The translations under genes and the position numbers were made by a program. Below, in pieces: positions 7,757 to 17,847 of a stretch of DNA of 33,774 nucleotides. Location of the stretch: contig CAJWYM010000042.1 in NCBI GenBank assembly GCA_913049555.1, positions 1 through 33,774 of the forward strand, given 5' to 3'. Numbering within the stretch: position 1 is the stretch's first letter; each line of letters starts with the position of its first letter. Below the pieces are notes generated by a model. The model had not been told where the DNA came from and searched no databases. It saw only the letters and a program-made list of their open reading frames with translations. The DNA is from an uncultured Opitutia bacterium (lineage in GTDB: Bacteria; Verrucomicrobiota; Verrucomicrobiia; Opitutales; CAJWYM01).

Positions 7757-10700
7757 TTAATGATGGTTGCTTTTCTCATGACCATGATCACTTGGACCAT
7801 GAGCATCATGCCCATGTGAATCCTCATGCCCATGATGGTCGCCATGACCATAACGATCTTCATATTCTTGTCGTGCAAAAGGCTGACTGTAAGAATTCGG
7901 CATTTTAGGATTAGGATTGCGAATTTTGGCTAAATAAGTAGTTCTTGGTCTCAGTTGAAGATATCCGAGTAGTGAATAGTCACGGTCACTTAGCTTCATT
8001 TTAGAAACTTCACTTTCAGGATCAGAAATATCACCAAAAGAAATCGCGTCCGCTGAACAAACTTGCTGACAAGCTACCTTTATTGTTCCATCTGGGACTT
8101 TAACATTCCCCGTTGAGCCATGACGATTTTTATGATGAATCTTGGCTTCTTGTAGTCTTTGAACACAATAAGTGCACTTTTCCATAACCCCACGCATGCG
8201 AACCGTAACATCTGGATTTCTTTGCATGGCGGGAAGTTCACCTTCCAAATTTTCGCCAAAGGGACCTTGATTGTAATTGTCAATGGCTCTTTTGTTCCAA
8301 TCGTAAAAATTAAACCTTCTAACTTTGTAAGGACAATTGTTGGCACAATAACGGGTTCCAACGCAACGATTGTATGCCATGGTATTCAGACCCTCATCAT
8401 CATGGACTGTAGCATTTACAGGACAAACTTGTTCACAGGGAGCGGTTTCGCACTGAGCACAAGAAATTCCTTGAAAGGAAACCTGAACATCTTCTGGAAC
8501 CCCATTTACTGTAGAAGAGCCTTCGTCAGAGGAATAGTATCTGTCTAATCGCATCCAGTGCATTTCACGTCCTCGAGCCACTTCAAACTTTCCGACAATC
8601 GGGATGTTGTTCTCGCTTTGACAAGCAATCACGCAAGCATTGCAACCAGAGCAAGTATTCAGGTCAACAGCCATTCCCCACTGATGAGCCCCATCAAAAT
8701 TAGGAAATTCGTAGGCAGACATTCCTCGATGGGTCTCAACGGACTTTTCCTGCAATGATTTGTCTTTATCGGCTCCATAAATTGGAGGCGAGTGGGACTC
8801 CATACCCATTTTGTCTACAAAATTTGGATCTTCTTTGTAAGCTTCGACACTGGATTCTCTTATGATTGCCCGACCCTCCATGGACCAATGCTCTTGAGTA
8901 TTGGCAAGTTTGTAACGATCACTCAAAACTTCTATATTTACATTGTTTGTAAACAACGGGTTCTCAGAATTCACCAATGGGTAGGCATCAAAACCTGCGT
9001 CCTCACCAATCCTACCAACCGTCTTTCTACCGAAACCAAGAGGGGCAACAAGAGTATAATTAGCAAGACCCGGCTGGACGTGTAAGGGTCCTTTGATAGA
9101 GCGCCCGTTGACACTCAAAATAGCAAGAGGAGCCATTTCCTTCCCTCGATCGAAAACAGCCTCATATTGTTCTAAGCCAAATTTCCCTGCTCCATCTAAT
9201 AGAGCATCATCTAAATTGTTCATCTTAATTTCAGGACCAAAAATATTGACCTGGAATTTATCTTCCAACTCTTTAGCAAGACGAGGACTGATTAGAATTG
9301 CATTGTCCCATGTAAGCTTTGTCATAGGCTCAGGGCACTCCATCAACCATCCATTGTTTGCATACCTACCGTCTCCAATTTGGAGACTGGCTGGTAATAA
9401 AACTTCTACATTTTCAGAAGATACTCGAGGAGTAATAGAGCTAAATGCAGATACTAGCCTAGTGAGTTGATTGATCTCAATGGAAGGATATAAAGTTTTA
9501 AACTTGGAATCTTCGACTAAACCCTCAGCTAAGAATTTGTTAAATGCCAAATCGGGGTTGTTTGATTTGACCAACAAATCGAATGTCTTTCTGACCTCCG
9601 AGTAAGAGTCTGTATCAGACATTCCCAGAATTCCGGACATTACTTCAACAGCAGATAAACCCTCAAACAAAGGTTGTATCATAGGTTGAACAGGAAGATA
9701 AGTCCCGTCCAAAGTTCTTCCATCACTCCAAGATTCAAGGTAGTGAGTAGCAGCGATAAAGTCTCCAGAAAGCTTTGAAGTATCATCATATTCGTAGCCC
9801 CATCGAATCACATGGGAAGCTTTTGACTGAGCAGATTTCCAATCCAAATCACCCGGTGCGTTGTACACTGGATTGCCACCCAAGACAACTAAAGTTTCGA
9901 CGTCTCCACTATTTAATGAATCCGTGAGGTTTTTAATACTTGTAACTTCATGGCTCGGAATCTCTAAATAATCGACTGTATGCCCAACTGATTCTAGAAC
10001 CTCATTGATTGCAAAAGCTAAAATATGAGCTTCGACTGGGTAATGACTTCCTACAACAACCAACGACTGCTGCTTATTGCTGATTAAGTCGGTAACACAT
10101 TCATGAATCCATTGGTGATCTACATCCAGTTTTCCACCTATATTTTTTAATTTATTGACAACGTTAGGATAAACATTGGATTCATTAAAAAGTTCGGCAG
10201 CAAAAAGTCTCAAGAAAGGTAAAATGTGAGAAGAAGACAAACGAAGTCTGTGGTCTGCCATACCACCAGTTGCTGAAAGTTTCGCCTCGACAGAATACAA
10301 ACGATTCATTTTGTGAGAATCTTTAGCCGAAATAACCTTTCTTGCTTTAGAAAAACCTCTAGCTGAGGACAAACTTCCAGATTCGGATTGAAGGAAATCA
10401 CAATCAAAGGAAACAACCCTGTGAGCCTTTTCAAACTTATAACTCGGCTTTAATGATTTTCCAAATAACTGATTCGCAGCAATCTCAGGATTTTTGGAAA
10501 TGATAGGCTCATATTCAGACCAAATCACATCCGGGTATTCGGACCTGAGTTTTTGAATCAATCTATGCCGAGTTGGGGAACTGGACATTTCAGATAAAAA
10601 TGCAACTCCTTTTCCTGAAGACTGACTCAATTTAGTGTGTAAATCATGAAGAATATCATGGGCAACTGCCTTTGAAATTTTCTTACCGGCACGGGTTGAG

Positions 10701-11167
10701 TGTTTGGCTCGATCTGGATCATAAAGATCTAAAACACTTGCTTGAGCATACCCTGAAGTTCCCCCACCATAAGGAATGTAAGAAGGATTTCCTTCGATTT
10801 TAGTAGGACGGTTTTCATGAGTTTCTACAATTAAGGGCTGATTTTCAGAACCTGCGGGCATCGAGGTAGAAAAATAAGAAGCTACACCCGGAATAGTCAT
10901 TTCTGGCTGTTTGGCGTAGGGTCTGATGATCTGCTCAGGGCGACGGCAACCACTCAATCCCAAACCTGCGAGACCAAAAGAGGCAGCCATAATTTTCATA
11001 AAATGACGACGATTTACTCCTTCGATTTCAGAAGCGCCTTGAGGAAATTCACGGTGCAACCAGTCTTTAAATGCAGGAGCCTCGGACAAATCATCCAAAC
11101 TCCTCCAGTATTTGGAGCCGTTTAATTTGACATCTTGACTATTTTTATCTTGGTTTTTTAGTTTCAT
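7757..11167 (-). CDS. actB: Alternative complex III subunit ActB (molybdopterin-like plus Fe-S protein)
   Basis: This 1136-residue fusion has an N-terminal molybdopterin-oxidoreductase-like domain and a C-terminal ferredoxin-type domain with four cysteine clusters (about residues 830-1035). The clusters include [38 protein letters not shown] and CTYC with CQQVC. These fit three [4Fe-4S] and one [3Fe-4S] cluster, as known for ActB. A Tat-like signal is present, R53-R54-HFMKIMAAS with C74 in LSGC, which suggests export and lipidation. The start at 11167 overlaps the actA stop (ATGA); in-frame starts at 11176 and 11209 would add up to 14 residues inside actA. The last 30 or so residues form a His-rich tail ([14 protein letters not shown] and onward), an unusual addition. 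Confidence 0.93.
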   Translation of the reverse strand: MKLKNQDKNSQDVKLNGSKYWRSLDDLSEAPAFKDWLHREFPQGASEIEGVNRRHFMKIMAASFGLAGLGLSGCRRPEQIIRPYAKQPEMTIPGVASYFSTSMPAGSENQPLIVETHENRPTKIEGNPSYIPYGGGTSGYAQASVLDLYDPDRAKHSTRAGKKISKAVAHDILHDLHTKLSQSSGKGVAFLSEMSSSPTRHRLIQKLRSEYPDVIWSEYEPIISKNPEIAANQLFGKSLKPSYKFEKAHRVVSFDCDFLQSESGSLSSARGFSKARKVISAKDSHKMNRLYSVEAKLSATGGMADHRLRLSSSHILPFLRLFAAELFNESNVYPNVVNKLKNIGGKLDVDHQWIHECVTDLISNKQQSLVVVGSHYPVEAHILAFAINEVLESVGHTVDYLEIPSHEVTSIKNLTDSLNSGDVETLVVLGGNPVYNAPGDLDWKSAQSKASHVIRWGYEYDDTSKLSGDFIAATHYLESWSDGRTLDGTYLPVQPMIQPLFEGLSAVEVMSGILGMSDTDSYSEVRKTFDLLVKSNNPDLAFNKFLAEGLVEDSKFKTLYPSIEINQLTRLVSAFSSITPRVSSENVEVLLPASLQIGDGRYANNGWLMECPEPMTKLTWDNAILISPRLAKELEDKFQVNIFGPEIKMNNLDDALLDGAGKFGLEQYEAVFDRGKEMAPLAILSVNGRSIKGPLHVQPGLANYTLVAPLGFGRKTVGRIGEDAGFDAYPLVNSENPLFTNNVNIEVLSDRYKLANTQEHWSMEGRAIIRESSVEAYKEDPNFVDKMGMESHSPPIYGADKDKSLQEKSVETHRGMSAYEFPNFDGAHQWGMAVDLNTCSGCNACVIACQSENNIPIVGKFEVARGREMHWMRLDRYYSSDEGSSTVNGVPEDVQVSFQGISCAQCETAPCEQVCPVNATVHDDEGLNTMAYNRCVGTRYCANNCPYKVRRFNFYDWNKRAIDNYNQGPFGENLEGELPAMQRNPDVTVRMRGVMEKCTYCVQRLQEAKIHHKNRHGSTGNVKVPDGTIKVACQQVCSADAISFGDISDPESEVSKMKLSDRDYSLLGYLQLRPRTTYLAKIRNPNPKMPNSYSQPFARQEYEDRYGHGDHHGHEDSHGHDAHGPSDHGHEKSNHH

Positions 11168-11817
11168 CGATGACATCCTGAACAACTGATTGGTGGATTT
11201 ACGTTCCAATCATGAACGAGTTCCATACCCATTTCTAGCTGAGCTTCTTTAGATTCTGCTTTCCATTTTAAATCATACACCTTGTCAAGAGGCCTTATTT
11301 TCTCTTCAGGATTGTTATGACACTCAAGACACCATGACATACTGAGGGATTGATCATGGTGAACGACTTCCATTTGATCGATTCGACCGTGACACTCAAC
11401 ACAGCTGATACCACGGTTGACATGGATCGAATGATTGAAATAAACATAATCAGGAACCTTGTGAATTTTCACCCACTCAACAGGTTTGTCATTTTCGTAG
11501 GAAGCACGAATAGGAGCTAAGGCTGCAGACTGCGTTTTGATGATAGAATGACAGCTCATACAAGTGCTTGTGCTAGGAACATTTGCATGTGCAGACTCAT
11601 CAACATGATTGTGACAAAACCTACAGTCCATTCCCAATTGACCTGCATGAAGTTTGTGACTGAAAGCAACTGGCTGTGTGGGTTGATACCCAACTCGAGT
11701 GTACTTGGGAGTGAAGTAATAAGTCACAATTGAAGTGATTGCAATGAGCACAAGAACAATTCCAATAATAATTTTTATTGGAACGAAATTCGCCCATTTA
11801 GGAAAAACATTAGCCAT
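11164..11817 (-). CDS. actA: Alternative complex III subunit ActA (pentaheme cytochrome c)
   Basis: This 217-residue protein has one N-terminal membrane helix (about 14-34) and a periplasmic domain with five CxxCH heme sites: CRFCH (from residue 65), CMSCH, CVECH, CLECH and CSGCH at the C-terminus. Extra histidines in FSHKLHAG and FNHSIHVN are good distal ligands for bis-His hemes. ActA is the multiheme subunit that takes electrons from the Fe-S subunit ActB and feeds ActE or an outside acceptor. It is the first firm gene of the operon. A good ribosome-binding site (TTAGGAG) lies about 10 nt upstream. Its stop overlaps the actB start. Confidence 0.93.
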   Translation of the reverse strand: MANVFPKWANFVPIKIIIGIVLVLIAITSIVTYYFTPKYTRVGYQPTQPVAFSHKLHAGQLGMDCRFCHNHVDESAHANVPSTSTCMSCHSIIKTQSAALAPIRASYENDKPVEWVKIHKVPDYVYFNHSIHVNRGISCVECHGRIDQMEVVHHDQSLSMSWCLECHNNPEEKIRPLDKVYDLKWKAESKEAQLEMGMELVHDWNVNPPISCSGCHR

Positions 11818-11838
11818 ATCTGACGATCTCCTAAAACT

Positions 11839-12009
11839 CTAAACCGATTTTCTCGGTATTATGTTAGAGGCTTTTTTAACTTTCAGAGAGAGATTTGAGG
11901 CCGAATCTTGGTTCGATTCAGGTCTCAAAAAGCTTGAGAATTTTGGAAATAATAAAGATAAAGCTCCGATGGAAGATAATTTAACTAGGAAACTCTTACG
12001 TGTCTGCAT
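11839..12009 (-). CDS. Possible 56-residue exported peptide upstream of actA
   Basis: An ATG at 12009 opens a 56-codon frame ending at TAG 11839-11841, 21 bases before actA. The peptide starts MQTRKSFLVKLSSIGALSLL and continues with FPKFSSFLRPES, which looks like a Tat/Sec-type signal (T-R-K-S-F-L, then a hydrophobic stretch). It ends in a basic tail with NIIPRKSV. No Shine-Dalgarno sequence is visible, and the -10 element at 12020-12025 would place the transcript start almost at the ATG. It may be a small operon-leading peptide, the remnant of a larger gene, or chance. The function is not recognised. Confidence 0.4.
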   Translation of the reverse strand: MQTRKSFLVKLSSIGALSLLFPKFSSFLRPESNQDSASNLSLKVKKASNIIPRKSV

Positions 12010-12019
12010 AAAAAACTTA

Positions 12020-12025
12020 ATTATA
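12020..12025 (-). promoter_or_regulatory. Candidate -10 element for the respiratory operon
   Basis: The minus strand reads TATAAT at 12025-12020, a perfect -10 hexamer, about 200 bases upstream of actA. No convincing -35 is found at 16-18 bp spacing (the position reads ATTATT). A transcript from here would start close to 12013 and include the small frame at 11839-12009 before actA. Confidence 0.35.
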
Positions 12026-12165
12026 ATCTATTAACTAGGGAAAATAATATAGAACACTCGAATACCCCTTTCTGACAAGTAAAATCTGTATTTATCGGAA
12101 TAAAACATCCTTCTTAATACTGTCCATAAGTTTGACTTCAACCGATCCAGATTCGTGATTGAAAT

Positions 12166-12645
12166 TTATAAAAAATCACGGACATCATCTAATACTTGAG
12201 ATGCATGTTCAGGGGGTTTTACTTTTGGATACACTTTTGCAATTTTCCCTTCATTATTAATCAAATAAGAGACCCGATGAATCCCCTCGTATATCTTACC
12301 CATAAATTTCTTTTTGCCCCAAATCCCATAACGGTGGACAATCTCCTTTGTTTCGTCGGTGGCCAAACCAAAGGGCAAATTAAACTTACTCCGAAATTTT
12401 AAATGAGATTTTTCTGAATCACAACTCACACCAATAACAGTGAGACTCATTTTACTGAAATCTGGATGTAAATCTCGGAAACCGCAGGCCTCTTTATTGC
12501 AACCCGGAGTATTGTCTTTGGGATAAAAATAGACCAGCCACCAAGAGCCTAAAAGTTCTTTGGTTTCATGCTGGATACCTTCGGCATCCATGTAATTAAA
12601 ATGAGGCGCATCTGCCCCGACATCTAAAAGGTTTATTTCTTTCAT
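12166..12645 (-). CDS. bcp: Thioredoxin-dependent peroxiredoxin, Bcp/PrxQ type
   Basis: This 159-residue protein is a Bcp/PrxQ peroxiredoxin that reduces hydrogen peroxide and organic hydroperoxides with thioredoxin as donor, in the cytoplasm. The catalytic motif is YPKDNTPGCNKEACGFRD, with peroxidatic C49 and the nearby C54 that serves as resolving cysteine in the atypical two-Cys group. The HRVSYLINNEGKI block is also typical. It lies 10 nt after the tricorn-like protease gene and is the last gene of a six-gene string. The neighbouring respiratory operon may be a source of peroxides, but a functional link is not shown. Confidence 0.95.
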   Translation of the reverse strand: MKEINLLDVGADAPHFNYMDAEGIQHETKELLGSWWLVYFYPKDNTPGCNKEACGFRDLHPDFSKMSLTVIGVSCDSEKSHLKFRSKFNLPFGLATDETKEIVHRYGIWGKKKFMGKIYEGIHRVSYLINNEGKIAKVYPKVKPPEHASQVLDDVRDFL

Positions 12646-12655
12646 AAATTCTATT

Positions 12656-15600
12656 TTATAGTTTTGGGAGCGTTAGTTTTGGACGATTGTTAAGGTTCGG
12701 TCTCTTTTGTGGATTTTTCTTTAAAGATTCCATTGCAATTTCGATAGATTTATCCAACTGAGTATCCAATCCTTTGCTAGAATCTTCGGGAGTAATTGTC
12801 ACCTCGACGTCAGGATCTGTTCCATAATTTTCAACGCCCCAACCCACGTCCTCAAACCAGAAGGAATACTCAGGTTGAGAAGTAATTCCTCCATCTACCA
12901 TAGAATATTGACAAGTAATACCAATCACTCCGCCCCAAGTTCTCTTACCCACTAAAGGTCCTAGTTTAAGCATCTTAAAGGAGTGAGAAAAAATATCCCC
13001 ATCGGAACCGGCCCATTCATTGGTCAATCCAACCACAGGACCGGCAATCGAATAAAGCGGATAAGGTTCTGGCCTTTTTGACCATCGAACTTTGTCGTAT
13101 CCGATCCTTTTTCGACTCAGTCGCTCCAAAATCAATTGTGAAACATGACCTCCACTATTGTATCGAACATCTACAATCAAACCATCCAACTCGCATTCTG
13201 TCAGGAAATAACGATGAAATTCAGCATATCCATTGGCAACCATATCTGGAATATGAACATACCCAATTCTGCCCTTTGTTTTTTGATGAACATATTCTCG
13301 ATTCTGCTCCACCCATTGACGGTACAAAATGGGCGCATCCGAACCCACAGCTTTTACTACAAATTCTTCTTTCTTTTTCTTTCCCTTTTTTCGAATCTCT
13401 ATCAAAACATTGCTATTAGCATGCTCTAAAAGTGCCTCTCTTGGAGAAAGCTCTTTTCCCAACTCTCTTCCATTGATCGCTATAATTTGATCTCCAGAGG
13501 CCATAGAAAACCCAAGCTCTTTCAATGGAGATTGCTCCCTTTTTTTAGTAGGATCGCCAGACCAAATTTCTTTAAGAAAATATTTACCATTCCTGTCTTG
13601 ACGATAATTACAGCCCAAACGCCCAAGGTTGTAATGATGAGAAGCTTGATAATCTCCTCCAAATTCATAACAATGAGAAGTTCCTAACTCCCCTTGCATC
13701 TCCCAAACTAGATCACTAAATTCAGATCGACTGCCTACTTTTTCTAGTAGTGGAAAATATCTTTCATATACAGAGACCCAATCCACATCGCTCATATTTT
13801 CTGTCCAAAAATGTTCTCTTTGCCTAAGCCAAGCCTCTTTAAACATTTGCTGCCATTCAGCTTTTCGATCCACTTCCACCTTTATACGATCCAAATTGAT
13901 TTTTCCTCCTTCAGGCGAATAAGGATTTTTAGCACTTTCCTTAGCTTCATCTCCCGCCTTTGTAACATACAAGGAATCCGAAACCATATAGGCCATTTTC
14001 TTTCGATCCATGGACAAACAATAATGATCCACTTCGGAGAGGACTGTAGAAGAAACCAACTTATTGAAATCAAAACTCATGAGTTTTGTTTTCTCTCCAT
14101 CTCCTCCAACACTCTTTAAATCTCGTATAGAAGAATAATAAAGAAGTTCCTCTTTAGCGGCATTCAGCCCGGAGTAAGATCCGACGGGCAAAGGGAGTTG
14201 TAAAATCCGATCCTGAATAGAATCTAAATCAATTTTAATCAGCTTAGGCTTCTTTTTTTTGTCTGAATCCTCGTCTGAATTTTCGTCGGAATCCTCTTCT
14301 TCCCTCTTTTTTTCATAAGTAAAAGGGTTTCTCTGAGATTTTAATAAAGAGATCGCATACAATCTTGTAGAATAAGCAAAGCTCATATCAAAAAGTTGGG
14401 CATCGTACTGAGCTAAAAATTCTCTTTCCCCAGCAAAATAGACAAACAACCCATCCATAGAGAATACCGCAGAATGATCATAACGAACCGTGTTCGTTAA
14501 ATCTGTTTTTTGCCTAGTGCTCAATCGAATCAATCGAATCACTGAGCTTGCTGGAGTGTTACGATAGGTGTACACCAACCACTTTCCATCTGGACTCCAG
14601 TTTACATCTCGAATTCTTCCATGATCCGATACATCTAATTTCAATTTCTTTTTTTTATCCAGATCTATAATAATTAGCTCATTGCGGTGATTTGTAAGGG
14701 CAATTTTTTCGTCCTTAGGAGATGCCATTATGCTACGAACAATCCCAACTTCTAATTTAGATAGAAAAAGCCGATTTTTCTTAGAGAGATCGAAAGCGAC
14801 AATTCTATCTTCACCATTCAATTCATCCGAAGTCGCAACAATTGTTTTCTTGTTATGCAACCAAGTTGGCATGCGATATCGAACCCCTTGCCTATGCCCC
14901 AATTGAATACTCGGTCCAAACCAATTTTCACAAGTCACCAATTTTCCGCGAAAGCTGGCAGCCAATTCAGATCCATCCGGGCTCAAATCCAGACCATGCA
15001 AGCAATCCTCTGGGGAATCAAAAGCCCGCTGCAAAAGAGGATAGGAACTGCAATAATCTACCTCCAACATTCTTTCCTCGGAGGTTGAAGAATTATAAAT
15101 AAAGAGATTACCTCCTGCATGATAAATAATAGAAACGCCGTCCGACTTAGCATTCCTTGCATAAAACTGAGTTTGATTGCTATGTTTAGAAATGTCCTCT
15201 CCATCAAAATTACAAGAATACAAATTGGCTATTCCCTCATGGTCTGATAAGAAATACAACCGATTGCCAACGATCATTGGATCTGACAAATCGGATTTTA
15301 AGTCGACGACTGGCTTAAAAAGCTCTTTGCTATTTTTCTTGAGCCAAATATTTCCAACCGTTCCTCCTCGGTAGCGTTTCCATCGAGCAGAATCTTTATT
15401 GCATCTCCCCAAAGCAACCGCACCTCCAGATTTAGCAAAACTAATCCTATTGGCATCTCCTACTGGAAGCTGAATCGGCTCTCCCCCTTGGATGGAACTC
15501 GTATAAATATTAAAATCATTAGGGTTCTCAAAGTTTGAATAAAACAGAATTTCACGATTGGATTTCCAACCAAGAACCCGACTGACCGAACCCAAGTAAG

Positions 15601-15844
15601 TAATTCTCTTACTGATGCCTCCAGCAGTCGAAATACAAAAAACTTCTAAAAACCCCTCTTTTTGGGAGGAGAAAGCGATCCATTTACCATCTGGTGAAAT
15701 GGAAGGACAAGAGCATCGACCCTCATCACTAGTCAAACGCTGGGATTTTCCCCCTTTAGAAGAAATAAGCCAAAGATCATCTTCACTAATAAAACAAATC
15801 AAATCCCCAGAAATACTAGGAAATCTATAATAGCCATCACTCAT
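12656..15844 (-). CDS. Tricorn-type protease
   Basis: This 1062-residue protein has the tricorn layout: two N-terminal beta-propellers (about residues 1-520, with repeated SPDGKWIAFSS-type blades), an acidic linker, a PDZ domain (about 760-830) and a C-terminal C1/C2 protease core. Residues matching the tricorn catalytic set are visible: S723-H724 in GTSHCYE, S947-D948 in WAGSDGDIF, and E1005 in GVENYGTDPD. Tricorn proteases trim peptides released by proteasome-like or Clp-type proteases. No signal peptide is seen, so it should act in the cytoplasm. The linker around 515-540 is very charged (EEEDSDENSDEDSDKKKK). It starts 2 nt after the stop of the DUF255 gene. Confidence 0.93.
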   Translation of the reverse strand: MSDGYYRFPSISGDLICFISEDDLWLISSKGGKSQRLTSDEGRCSCPSISPDGKWIAFSSQKEGFLEVFCISTAGGISKRITYLGSVSRVLGWKSNREILFYSNFENPNDFNIYTSSIQGGEPIQLPVGDANRISFAKSGGAVALGRCNKDSARWKRYRGGTVGNIWLKKNSKELFKPVVDLKSDLSDPMIVGNRLYFLSDHEGIANLYSCNFDGEDISKHSNQTQFYARNAKSDGVSIIYHAGGNLFIYNSSTSEERMLEVDYCSSYPLLQRAFDSPEDCLHGLDLSPDGSELAASFRGKLVTCENWFGPSIQLGHRQGVRYRMPTWLHNKKTIVATSDELNGEDRIVAFDLSKKNRLFLSKLEVGIVRSIMASPKDEKIALTNHRNELIIIDLDKKKKLKLDVSDHGRIRDVNWSPDGKWLVYTYRNTPASSVIRLIRLSTRQKTDLTNTVRYDHSAVFSMDGLFVYFAGEREFLAQYDAQLFDMSFAYSTRLYAISLLKSQRNPFTYEKKREEEDSDENSDEDSDKKKKPKLIKIDLDSIQDRILQLPLPVGSYSGLNAAKEELLYYSSIRDLKSVGGDGEKTKLMSFDFNKLVSSTVLSEVDHYCLSMDRKKMAYMVSDSLYVTKAGDEAKESAKNPYSPEGGKINLDRIKVEVDRKAEWQQMFKEAWLRQREHFWTENMSDVDWVSVYERYFPLLEKVGSRSEFSDLVWEMQGELGTSHCYEFGGDYQASHHYNLGRLGCNYRQDRNGKYFLKEIWSGDPTKKREQSPLKELGFSMASGDQIIAINGRELGKELSPREALLEHANSNVLIEIRKKGKKKKEEFVVKAVGSDAPILYRQWVEQNREYVHQKTKGRIGYVHIPDMVANGYAEFHRYFLTECELDGLIVDVRYNSGGHVSQLILERLSRKRIGYDKVRWSKRPEPYPLYSIAGPVVGLTNEWAGSDGDIFSHSFKMLKLGPLVGKRTWGGVIGITCQYSMVDGGITSQPEYSFWFEDVGWGVENYGTDPDVEVTITPEDSSKGLDTQLDKSIEIAMESLKKNPQKRPNLNNRPKLTLPKL

Positions 15845-15846
15845 AA

Positions 15847-17847
15847 TTATATTTTTTCAAGGATTTTCTCTAAATGCGATTCTGCAAAACAAGTGCTTCC
15901 TATACACAACTGATAGGGAGTGGATAAATCACTCTTAGGAACCACCTGCAAAAATAACTTTCTCCAGACTTTAGACAACAGCTTCTCCCTTAAAGGCAAA
16001 AGATCACAATCCTCTCGAACTTTTAAAACGGCAATCCCCACATTATAATCTACTAGGCCCGCCAAAGCATGACTGACCCCTTGAGGCACAGTCCTCACAT
16101 AAGCATTGTAGGATTGGATCAATTCTTGCAATTCTATTAGGTAAGAATCCTCCCCCGTGATTGCATGCAAAGATGAAAAAACATGAACCAAACCCGAGTT
16201 CGCAGTTGGGATTGCATTGTCAAACCAATCCTTTCTCCTAATGACTCGCGCCTCACTGGTATCAGATGTAAAGAAATATCCAGGAGCCTCCAAATCTTTG
16301 TAATGTTTTTGAATGTATTTTATATTTTGAATCGCTAGTCCTATCAGTCGATCTGATGACTTACCGGCAACTAACTCATATTTAGAAGCCAAAGACAACA
16401 ACCCCTCCGTATAAAAAACATAATCATCCAAATATCCGGGAACATTCGATGCATCCCCCTCATAAAAAACTGATAACAAAGAACCATCCTCTTGCCTCAT
16501 TGTATTTTCCGCCCAATCTACAATTTCCTCAGCAGAATGAAGAAAATCAAGATTATCAAAAGCATAAGCTGCCTCAGACAATCCCCGAAGTAAAAGAGCA
16601 TTCCAACTCATCACTCGTTTGGAATCACGACCTGGAGAAACTCGATTATCTCGAGCTACAAAAAGTTTTTTTCGATCCTCTTGAAACTCATCTCGCTTCG
16701 ATACAAATCCCTCGCCCAAAAAAGGATTGGAAAAACCATTTTCAAAATTTCCATCCTGCGTAATGGAATAAGCTTCACAAAACGGCAAAGCACGATCTCC
16801 AAGAATCTCCTCAATCTCCTCCGGTTTCCAGACATAAAACTTCCCTTCCACCCCCTCACTATCTGCATCCAGAGCAGAATAATAGCTCAAATCCTCTGCT
16901 TGCATTTCTCGTTGCAGCCATTTGTAAGTATCCTCGACCACTCCTTTAAACAAAGGATTCCTATAGCGGGTGTAAGCTCTTGAAAAAATATCCAATAGAA
17001 GTCCATTGTCATAAAGCATTTTCTCAAAGTGTGGGATCTGCCAATTGGCATCCACACAATAGCGAGAAAAACCACCGCCAATTTGATCCAACAATCCTCC
17101 AGCCCCGATTTTAATCAAGGTTTGTTCTATAATAGCATCCAATTCTACTCGAAAGGATCCCCTAGCCTCACAAGCCTGACTCGATCTTAGTGAGAATAAA
17201 TAGCTTAGTTTTGAACTAGGCGGGAACTTGGGCGCATTGCCGAATCCACCATTCACAGAATCAAAAGTTTTGGTGATTTGTTCCGCACCATCCACGAGTA
17301 AAAGCGGATCCCACTGTTCTTTTTCTCCAACTGTGGCATTGTTTTGATATTCTATATTCTTAACGATAGAAACTGCATTTTCAGTCAATTCATGCGGATT
17401 TCTTTTGTAGTGTTCGCTAATCCTCATCAAAAGCTGTGGCCAAGGAATCACTTGGTGACCAGCCCCATCCTCCGGAGGAAAGTAAGTGCCTCCAAAAAAA
17501 GGCTTCCCATCAGGCAAACAAAACATATTTAAAGGCCATCCTCCATGCTGAGTGATCATCTGCACAGCATCCATATAGACCTGATCTACATCAGGACGCT
17601 CCTCTCTATCCACCTTAATATTGATAAAATGAGCATTCATCAAACCGGCAATGTAATGGTCCTCAAAACTTTGGTGTGCCATCACATGACACCAATGACA
17701 TGCAGAATATCCAATCGAAACTAATACAGGACGATCCAGTCTCTTTGCTTCCTCAAAAGCTTCATCGCACCAAGGCCACCAATCCACAGGATTGTCTGCA
17801 TGCTGTTTTAAATATAAACTGGATTCATTTGCTAATCGGTTTGGCAT
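15847..17847 (-). CDS. DUF255/YyaL-type thioredoxin-domain protein
   Basis: This protein of about 666 residues matches the YyaL / spermatogenesis-associated protein 20 family. An N-terminal thioredoxin-like domain opens with [22 protein letters not shown], abbreviated here to its hallmark [12 protein letters not shown], and has the CxxC site SACHWCHVM; next come [14 protein letters not shown] and GGWPLNMF. A long C-terminal alpha/alpha-barrel-like part contains [11 protein letters not shown] and [20 protein letters not shown]. The biochemical role of the family is not established; a redox or sugar-epimerase-like function has been suggested from fold. The start at 17847 (MPNRLANES) fits family N-termini better than one at 17859. 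Either overlaps the upstream gene, so translation is probably coupled. Confidence 0.9.
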   Translation of the reverse strand: MPNRLANESSLYLKQHADNPVDWWPWCDEAFEEAKRLDRPVLVSIGYSACHWCHVMAHQSFEDHYIAGLMNAHFINIKVDREERPDVDQVYMDAVQMITQHGGWPLNMFCLPDGKPFFGGTYFPPEDGAGHQVIPWPQLLMRISEHYKRNPHELTENAVSIVKNIEYQNNATVGEKEQWDPLLLVDGAEQITKTFDSVNGGFGNAPKFPPSSKLSYLFSLRSSQACEARGSFRVELDAIIEQTLIKIGAGGLLDQIGGGFSRYCVDANWQIPHFEKMLYDNGLLLDIFSRAYTRYRNPLFKGVVEDTYKWLQREMQAEDLSYYSALDADSEGVEGKFYVWKPEEIEEILGDRALPFCEAYSITQDGNFENGFSNPFLGEGFVSKRDEFQEDRKKLFVARDNRVSPGRDSKRVMSWNALLLRGLSEAAYAFDNLDFLHSAEEIVDWAENTMRQEDGSLLSVFYEGDASNVPGYLDDYVFYTEGLLSLASKYELVAGKSSDRLIGLAIQNIKYIQKHYKDLEAPGYFFTSDTSEARVIRRKDWFDNAIPTANSGLVHVFSSLHAITGEDSYLIELQELIQSYNAYVRTVPQGVSHALAGLVDYNVGIAVLKVREDCDLLPLREKLLSKVWRKLFLQVVPKSDLSTPYQLCIGSTCFAESHLEKILEKI

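Larger units (their letters stand above)
11818..12165. other. Leader region of the respiratory operon
   Basis: These 348 bases separate the peroxiredoxin gene from actA. They contain the short minus-strand open frame at 11839-12009, a consensus -10 hexamer on the minus strand at 12020-12025, and the 3' end of the housekeeping transcript. No strong terminator was found for the upstream bcp operon, so some read-through into the respiratory operon is possible. Confidence 0.5.

Noticed and set aside
7726-7908. Plus-strand frame encoding a histidine-rich peptide
   Set aside because: It is the antisense of the His-rich tail of ActB; CAT and ATG-rich codons give His-rich reading on both strands. 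ActB on the minus strand is clearly the real gene.
12154-12180. Inverted repeat at the end of bcp considered as a terminator
   Set aside because: The stem is only 7 bp with a 13-nt loop, overlaps the last codons of bcp, and is not followed by a T tract on the minus strand.
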